Assembly: GCA_937952455.1 (NCBI GenBank) | Contig: CALFYU010000076.1 | Coordinates: forward strand, 1-39,919 | Source of the DNA: an uncultured Planctomycetaceae bacterium | GTDB lineage: Bacteria; Planctomycetota; Planctomycetia; Planctomycetales; Planctomycetaceae | Length of the DNA stretch: 39,919 nucleotides | Reading direction: 5' to 3' | Shown: piece after piece, positions 34,691 to 39,919 of the stretch | Layout of the letters: every line of letters begins with the position of its first letter | How positions within the stretch are numbered: the stretch's first letter is position 1 | Notes under the pieces: model-generated | What the model was told of the DNA's origin: nothing | The model's input: only the letters and a program-made list of their open reading frames with translations | Database searches by the model: none | Made by a program: the position numbers and the translations under genes

Positions 34691-35482
34691 TCAACCGTCG
34701 GTTTGCGCCGCCGCACATGCGTGGACCCAAGCCAACGTTTCTGAATCCACTGCCAGCGACGGCCGTGAGTCATAATGAACAACGTCGGCATATCGACCGC
34801 GTTGATAGGCCACCTCAAAAACGGCCGCCAAGTCGACTTCGATATCCCGGTCCGGTGCGCTCAAGGGGACTGGAATCGTCGGAATCGGTGAGCGCAGATC
34901 CCAGGCATACACTTCGCAATTCGGCCGGTTTTGAGCACGCGACAGCAGCGCATAGGCATGCCCCGGCGGAAGCGGCCGCTGCAATTTCAGGCGTTGCCCG
35001 CCCAATAACAGGTCCAATTCCAGGAGATTCACATCTTCGCGAAGTAACTGCTTTTGTTTTTGCACGTACTGGCTCAATCCCGGTTCACATTTGTTCGAGG
35101 GAGAAAGCAACTCAATGACCGTCACCAGTGAATGATCGTCGCGCCGCACGATCTCCACAAACGTCTGGCGGAGTTCCTCCTGAGAATCCATCCGATGAGG
35201 AATTGTCGTCGGCCGAGCTTCGGCGACCGCTGAAGTAGAGGCCGCGGAACCGGCACTGGATTGGTCGCGAATAATCGCCACATCGGGGATCACAATCTTG
35301 GCCTGCCGGGAGGCCTCGTCGTGAGTAATCAGACTGATACGCTCGCCGATGCTGGCGTGGTAGCGGCTAGGTAGTTTGTCGGCGATTTGGTCGCTGAGGT
35401 ACGTAATGAACCGAGCGTGGAAATCTGCCCAAAACCCCTGGGATTCCAGGTAGGGATCGACGCCAGGGAACGGACATTTCAT
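34691..35482 (-). CDS. DUF4058 family protein
   Basis: The protein has 263 residues. The N-terminus PFPGVDPYLESQGFWADFH is the hallmark of DUF4058, which begins 'PSPFPGMDPYLE...W..FH'. The later ELLSPSNKCEPG and YVQKQKQLLREDVNLLELDLLLGG segments resemble the core of this family, which is likely nuclease-fold related. It is soluble, with no signal peptide. Its biochemical role is unknown. It lies 118 bases upstream of pdxJ on the same strand and could be cotranscribed with it. DUF4058 genes are common in cyanobacteria, Chloroflexi and planctomycetes. Confidence 0.85.
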   Translation of the reverse strand: MKCPFPGVDPYLESQGFWADFHARFITYLSDQIADKLPSRYHASIGERISLITHDEASRQAKIVIPDVAIIRDQSSAGSAASTSAVAEARPTTIPHRMDSQEELRQTFVEIVRRDDHSLVTVIELLSPSNKCEPGLSQYVQKQKQLLREDVNLLELDLLLGGQRLKLQRPLPPGHAYALLSRAQNRPNCEVYAWDLRSPIPTIPVPLSAPDRDIEVDLAAVFEVAYQRGRYADVVHYDSRPSLAVDSETLAWVHACAAAQTDG

Positions 35483-35586
35483 GACGGACTTACCTTAGCT
35501 GCGGCAGGTCGACGTGAGTACTTCATTCGTGACAACATCTGAACAATTATACCCCGGTTACAAGGGTCATCCCAGTCCTTCATCCT

Positions 35587-36612
35587 TCAGTCGCGACCAA
35601 ACCGCCCGCTCGTCAGTCCCGCCAGCCAAGAACAGCAATACATCGGCCGGGGAACGGTCGATTCCATGGCGAACTGCCATTGCTGGTCCGGTGTGCCGGC
35701 TTGGGCGGTCCCCAGCAGAATCTCGACCAGCGTGGCGCTGCTTTCGTAGGTGATCACCCGGACGTCCTCGGCTTTGCGATCAATGCGCGCATACAAGTCG
35801 TCCAAGGCGGCCTCTTCGTAGCCGATGCTGTCGATCAGCCTGTTCTTGAGCGCATCGTCGGCGGTATAGACTTCGCCGGTCGCCAGCTCACGAACCTGGG
35901 ACACGTCCAACTCCGGGCGGTTTTCGGCAATTACCCCGATAAAGCGGTCGAAGGCTTGCTCGATGATATTATCCCATACCGCCTGTTCGTCCGGCGTCAA
36001 TTCGCGAAACGGGCTGAGCGCGTCCTTAAACGGCCCCGTCTTGATCGGCTTGGACTCCAAGCCCATTTTGTCCGCCAGGCCGATCATCTGCATGCGGGGA
36101 ATGATGACCCCGATCGAACCGGTCCACGTCGTCGGTTCGGCAAAGATCTTACCCTCCGTGCCGGCCCCCATGGCGACATACAGCCCGCCCGAAGCGGCCA
36201 TGCTCTTCATGTGCACCGCCACCGGCTTCGATTCGCGCAGCTCCTTGATTCGGTGATAGATTTCATGGCTGTCTGCGACGGCGCCGCCGGGGCTGTCGAT
36301 TGATAACAGCACGGCTTTGACGTCCGGGTCCTCTTTGGCGTGACGTATTCGCCGCAAGATCCGATCGGTGTTGGGGGGCATGATCACCCCTTGGACCTTG
36401 ATCACGGCGATCTTGTCTGTGGAGGTTTCGCTGCCGGAATAATACTGTTCGATCGGCTCGTTGCCGTCGGAAAAGTAGGCCCGGTACTCCTCGTACAGGT
36501 AGAAATTGACCGCCACGGAAAAGGCCAGTGCCACAAGCAAGAATCCGATGAGCCACCGGCGGCGCTTGGGCGGACAGGGAGGGGACGGGGGAGGCGGATC
36601 AGCTCTGTTCAC
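35587..36612 (-). CDS. sppA: Signal peptide peptidase SppA (S49 family)
   Basis: The protein has 341 residues. An N-terminal Pro-rich cytoplasmic tail is followed by one TM (about 20-38) and a periplasmic S49 domain. The catalytic Ser lies in KSMAASGGLYVAMGAG (about residue 141). The partner Lys is in IKTGPFKDALSPFRELT, at 191 or 196. SIDSPGGAVADS is the earlier oxyanion-type loop, and TTWTGSIGVI is also typical. It would degrade cleaved signal peptides in the inner membrane. The start is uncertain: GTG 36612 has GCGGAG 10 bases upstream and was preferred, while TTG 36630 gives 347 residues without a ribosome site. The residues after about 310 (PMYCCSWLAGLTSGRFGRD) form a variable tail. Confidence 0.9.
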   Translation of the reverse strand: MNRADPPPPSPPCPPKRRRWLIGFLLVALAFSVAVNFYLYEEYRAYFSDGNEPIEQYYSGSETSTDKIAVIKVQGVIMPPNTDRILRRIRHAKEDPDVKAVLLSIDSPGGAVADSHEIYHRIKELRESKPVAVHMKSMAASGGLYVAMGAGTEGKIFAEPTTWTGSIGVIIPRMQMIGLADKMGLESKPIKTGPFKDALSPFRELTPDEQAVWDNIIEQAFDRFIGVIAENRPELDVSQVRELATGEVYTADDALKNRLIDSIGYEEAALDDLYARIDRKAEDVRVITYESSATLVEILLGTAQAGTPDQQWQFAMESTVPRPMYCCSWLAGLTSGRFGRD

Positions 36613-36659
36613 GATTTGCGTGCTCCGCAATGGCAGAATCGAACGATTGGCTACAAGTC

Positions 36660-36892
36660 AGCCGCCAGGCGTCCGGTCCTTCCGTGCCCGGCGGCTTATT
36701 TTATGATAGCACACAACCGCCGGCGACCAAGGGTGACTGAAGCCGCATGCCACTCCGTCACGATTCGCAAGCACGGCCAGCCCTACTGGTTCGCCCAGCG
36801 ACAAGAAGGTGCGCCATGTGCGTTGATTGTTGAATGAGCGCACATGGCGCTGCGTCTTGTGCCTGACGGCACCCAACCGCTACGCGGTCGGG
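36660..36892. repeat. Cluster of three inverted repeats in the 482-bp gap 36613-37094
   Basis: AGCCGCC (36660-36666) pairs with GGCGGCT (36690-36696), extended by GGC/GCC with one wobble. A perfect 12-bp stem, GCGCCATGTGCG (36811-36822) with CGCACATGGCGC (36839-36850), has a 16-base loop. CCAACCGC (36873-36880) pairs with GCGGTCGG (36884-36891) around TAC, with one wobble pair when read on the minus strand. No gene was found in the rest of the gap. Confidence 0.6.
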
Positions 36893-37094
36893 CCACCACT
36901 TAGAAATAATAGCCGTTCAATTTGACATTTCGCATTAGACGAAACGCTCACTTCCCACCATTCAAAGCAGCGTATTTTCAGATAGGCAACGCCGCACGCG
37001 ACGTCAAGCCGTCGGTTGGAGCTTTGCGGATTCACCCCCGAAGATCCGTGATGGACCCGTGTTAATCTGTGGTTCATTAGCCCCGGCAGGGAGC

Positions 37095-38171
37095 CTAGTG
37101 AAACCAGCCCTTGCGGTGGATCCACAGCAGTAGGCCGCCCGTCGTCAGCAGCATCAATGACAACGCGTAGGGATAGCCGTATCGCCATTTCAGCTCGGGC
37201 ATGTCATGGAAGTTCATTCCATAGAGTCCCGCGATGAAACCCAACGGAATGAAAATCGTGGCGATGAGCGTCAGCGTCTTCATCACGTCGTTCGAGCGAT
37301 TGCTCAACGCGGTGAGATGGAAGTCGCGGAGGTCTGAGCAGCTTTCGCGGTAGGTGTCGATCGCATCGCCCAGTTGAATCGTGTGGTCGTAACAGTCGCG
37401 GAGAAAGACCCGCGATTCCTCATCGATGAGCTGATGCTCATCCCGCAGCAGCGAATTGACCATTTCGCGATGGGGTCGCAGCGCCCGGCGGAGCTCAAGC
37501 AGTTCGCTGCGAAGCGAATGGATGTCGGCGATCGAAGCCCGTCCCTTGGTATTGATCAGGATCTCGTCCATTTTGTCGAGGCGTTCGCCGTACGATTCTA
37601 CGACTGGGAAGTAATGGTCGATCACCGAATCGAGCAGTTCATACGTCAAATAGCCGGTTCCTCCGCTCCGCAGCCGCCCGCCCGATTTTCGGATGCGTTC
37701 CCGCACCAAATCGAGGCAGTCCCCCGGTTTGCCTTCCTGGAAGGTCAGCACGAACTTCTCGCCGACGAAGAACGAAACTTGCTCGGTGCTGATTCGTGCC
37801 CCTTCGTGCACCATGCGGGCCACGATGAATAAATACTGGCCGTAGTCGTCGACTTTGGCCCGCTGATGCACGTTCACCACATCTTCCAGGGCCAGCAGGT
37901 GCAGGCCGAACATCTCGCCGAGCTGATTGAGAACCCCGCCGTCCCCCAGGCCGTCGACATTGACCCACGTCACGTCATATTGTTCGGTCAGGTCTTTGAC
38001 GCCGCGGACTGAGTCTAAGGTCTCATCCAATAGATCGCCGCTGGTGTATGCCATGACGGTGATCACCGGTTTCGGCGCATCGGGATGGGTCACGATGGAA
38101 CCAGGCGTGGCACCCGGCGGCGTTTGGCGCGCAAAGGGACGGAGGATGGAATCCCCGATTCTACGTTTCAT
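37095..38171 (-). CDS. corA: CorA family magnesium/cobalt transport protein
   Basis: The protein has 358 residues, with a large soluble N-domain of alpha/beta then long helices (EQYDVTWVNVDGLGDGG, LEDVVNVHQRAKVDDYG). Two C-terminal TM helices follow, the first preceded by KTLTLIATIFIPLGFIAGLYG and ending in the diagnostic YGMNF (Gly-Met-Asn) motif, the second at about 335-352. The tail ends in HRKGWFH. CorA forms a pentameric divalent-cation channel. The start is ATG 38171. It follows the mechanosensitive-channel gene by 22 bases on the same strand, so the two may be cotranscribed, which fits osmotic and ion homeostasis. Confidence 0.95.
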   Translation of the reverse strand: MKRRIGDSILRPFARQTPPGATPGSIVTHPDAPKPVITVMAYTSGDLLDETLDSVRGVKDLTEQYDVTWVNVDGLGDGGVLNQLGEMFGLHLLALEDVVNVHQRAKVDDYGQYLFIVARMVHEGARISTEQVSFFVGEKFVLTFQEGKPGDCLDLVRERIRKSGGRLRSGGTGYLTYELLDSVIDHYFPVVESYGERLDKMDEILINTKGRASIADIHSLRSELLELRRALRPHREMVNSLLRDEHQLIDEESRVFLRDCYDHTIQLGDAIDTYRESCSDLRDFHLTALSNRSNDVMKTLTLIATIFIPLGFIAGLYGMNFHDMPELKWRYGYPYALSLMLLTTGGLLLWIHRKGWFH

Positions 38172-38193
38172 GGTCGGCCCCTCTCGGTGCTAA

Positions 38194-39919
38194 TTACGCG
38201 GCCTCGTGCTGAAACCGTTCCTGAAATGCGCCCAGCAGTGTTTGGTCAATGGACCGCAAATGCAAGTCGCGCTGCGGAAAGGCGATCTCGATTTTGGCGT
38301 TGCGGAACGCTTTGTCGATCGAGGTGGGCAATTGGTCGATGACCATCAGGCGATTTGCGAGATCCGGCAGAAACGTGCGGACCACGAGACTCAGGCTATT
38401 GTCGCCTAATCCTTCAAACGTCACCCGCGTCGGTGGGTCATTTAGGATCAATGGATGCTCCTCGCAGGTGCGCAGCAGCAATTCCTTGGCGCGGTCGACG
38501 TCGGAGCCGTAAGCGATGCCGACATTGATCACCACGCGATTCGTCTTGTCCGACAGCGTCCAGTTCAGCGTGCGGCCGGTGATGAATTCCTTGTTGGGGA
38601 TCACGTATTCTTTGCGGTCCCAATTCGTGATCGTCGTGGCCCGAATGCGAATGCGCGACACGACGCCCGAGATGTCATCGACCGTGACCACGTCCCCCAC
38701 CCGAATCGGCCGCTCGAACAACAAAATCAATCCGGCGACGAAATTGGCGAAGATCTCCTGCAATCCGAACGCCAAACCGAACGTCAGCGCCGTCGCCAGC
38801 CACTGCACTTTTGACCAGCCGACCGAAATCGAGTTGAATGCGAAGATCACCCCCAGCAGCACAATGGCATAGCTGGTGACACTCGTGATGGCGTAACGGA
38901 TCGAATTGTCCAGCGGCAGTCTTTGCAGGACTGATAATTCCATCAGTCCGGGGATATTGCGAGCGCAAACGATCGTGACAATGCCGATCAAAACGGCCAA
39001 CCCCAGGTCGGCGACCGTCACGGTCCGCACAAATTCCGTCGGGTGTCCGGGCAAAGTGGCGGCATCTGTGGAATCGGTGGATGACTGCGAGGAAAGCAGA
39101 CCCGAGGGAAGCACGCCGGCGGGTCCCGTGGGGGCCACTTCCGTGACGGTCGTCGTCCAGACCGGCCATTGGTTTAGAAACCGCAGGGCCGGTAAGACGT
39201 CGACCCACACCAACCACATGCCGACCAGCGTGACCGCCGTCAGTCCCGTGCGGATCAGGCGCCGGCTCTGTTCCGTATTGGCGGCGACATCCAGTTCCGA
39301 AACCTCCAAGGGCACAATCTGACTGGGGCCTTGCGGCGTCGGTTCGTTTGCGTGTTCGCGCAGGGCGGCCTCGTTGGCGCGGCGTTCCTTGGCCTGCTGG
39401 ATGCTGATTGCCCGCCGATGGACCAAGAGCAACCGTTGCAAAAATGCTCGGATCAACTGTACGACCACAATCAGCACAAACGAGGCATAAATCCGCCACG
39501 ACAAATGCTGCGCGGTGTAATAATAGCCGGCGATCGTCATGCCGGCGACCGCCAGCGGAATCAGGACGCAACCGCGATACCAGATGGGCGTGAGGCGATC
39601 GAACCAGCCGCCGCGGTTGGCGGCCAGATACTCGCGAAAGATTCCCAAATCGGGCCGGAGCACGCGGTTGAGGAACAGCGAAAGTGCCAACATGCCCAGC
39701 ACGAAACAGACCCGCTCCATGGTATCCAGCCCATGTTCGGGATCGCTCGAATAAAGCAGCGAAGTGATGAAGACGATCGTCAGCCCGAATAACGTGGCCC
39801 ACAAGAGATTGCCGCGAAACACGGCGATCGTCGAGGGGGGCCAGTCAAAGTGCGAATCGGCCAGCCCATGTTTGCGGCAAACGCGCCGCATCAGCTCCAG
39901 CGGAAAATAAACCCACGCG
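38194..39919 (-). CDS. MscK/MscM-like mechanosensitive channel, C-terminal part (5' end beyond window)
   Basis: The reading frame is open through the right edge without a stop (codons before 39891 read as AWVYFPLEL), so the ATG at 39891 is only internal and 574 residues are visible. RRVCRKHGLADSHFDWP resembles the conserved inter-helix segment of large MscK/MscM proteins. Several TM helices follow. The C-terminal MscS core contains the pore-lining helix region (ATALTFGLAFGLQEIFANFV), then GLILLFERPIRVGDVVTVDD, the beta domain (GVVSRIRIRATTITNWDRKE, VIPNKEFITGR) and the cytoplasmic cage domain. It opens under membrane tension to release osmolytes. The complete protein is probably near 1000 residues, judging from the family. 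The 3' end is 22 bases from corA. Confidence 0.88.
   Translation of the reverse strand, partial: AWVYFPLELMRRVCRKHGLADSHFDWPPSTIAVFRGNLLWATLFGLTIVFITSLLYSSDPEHGLDTMERVCFVLGMLALSLFLNRVLRPDLGIFREYLAANRGGWFDRLTPIWYRGCVLIPLAVAGMTIAGYYYTAQHLSWRIYASFVLIVVVQLIRAFLQRLLLVHRRAISIQQAKERRANEAALREHANEPTPQGPSQIVPLEVSELDVAANTEQSRRLIRTGLTAVTLVGMWLVWVDVLPALRFLNQWPVWTTTVTEVAPTGPAGVLPSGLLSSQSSTDSTDAATLPGHPTEFVRTVTVADLGLAVLIGIVTIVCARNIPGLMELSVLQRLPLDNSIRYAITSVTSYAIVLLGVIFAFNSISVGWSKVQWLATALTFGLAFGLQEIFANFVAGLILLFERPIRVGDVVTVDDISGVVSRIRIRATTITNWDRKEYVIPNKEFITGRTLNWTLSDKTNRVVINVGIAYGSDVDRAKELLLRTCEEHPLILNDPPTRVTFEGLGDNSLSLVVRTFLPDLANRLMVIDQLPTSIDKAFRNAKIEIAFPQRDLHLRSIDQTLLGAFQERFQHEAA

Overview
The window looks like chromosomal DNA of a planctomycete (Planctomycetales/Planctomycetaceae-like). 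Base composition is GC-rich (about 60% by eye). Several lines point this way together: an ExbB/ExbD cluster tied to FHA, PQQ-propeller and peptide-binding-like proteins; a secreted alpha/alpha-toroid protein with HEAT-like repeats; a BBP2/OmpL-like porin; and many intergenic hairpin and heptamer repeats of the kind seen in this phylum. The assignment is inferred from gene content. No rRNA, tRNA, CRISPR array, prophage or insertion sequence was recognised.

Layout. 1-4.3 kb: the start of a Wzz-like polysaccharide copolymerase (cut by the left edge), a YpsA/MoCo-carrier-like protein, the ribosome-associated ABC-F protein EttA, and a tartrate/D-malate-type decarboxylating dehydrogenase. The gaps between them hold repeats. 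4.3-5.0 kb: a more AT-rich island with one small membrane protein. 5.0-17.6 kb: a long minus-strand block that is the most unusual part of the window. In transcription order it encodes a single-pass TonB/TolA-like protein, ExbB/TolQ, ExbD/TolR, a second ExbD with an N-terminal zinc ribbon, a 1201-residue FHA-TM-TPR-PQQ propeller protein, a TPR plus SBP_bac_5-like periplasmic protein, a secreted protein of unknown family and a DUF11 lipoprotein. Several of these genes overlap by 4 bp. 17.9-19.6 kb: the secreted toroid/HEAT protein on the same strand.

19.9-25.8 kb (plus strand): a sugar-phosphate isomerase/epimerase-like TIM barrel, ATP sulfurylase with a clear terminator, and a large membrane-plus-TPR gene split by one in-frame TAG at 23890-23892. 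25.8-31.4 kb: purM, an orphan ParD-like antitoxin, and a nitrogen block of glnA, glnB (P-II) and amt. glnA and amt each have a textbook -24/-12 sigma-54 promoter, which suggests joint control by nitrogen status. 32-40 kb (minus strand): a porin, pdxJ, a DUF4058 protein, an S49 peptidase (SppA), CorA, and the 3' part of an MscK/MscM-like mechanosensitive channel whose reading frame runs off the right edge.

How the genes work together. The nitrogen genes form a standard uptake, assimilation and sensing set. The Exb cluster looks like a proton-motive-force-driven envelope machine with no visible TonB-dependent receptor or ABC permease; its substrate cannot be read from the sequence. All functional calls rest on motif recognition in the translated sequence, without database searches.
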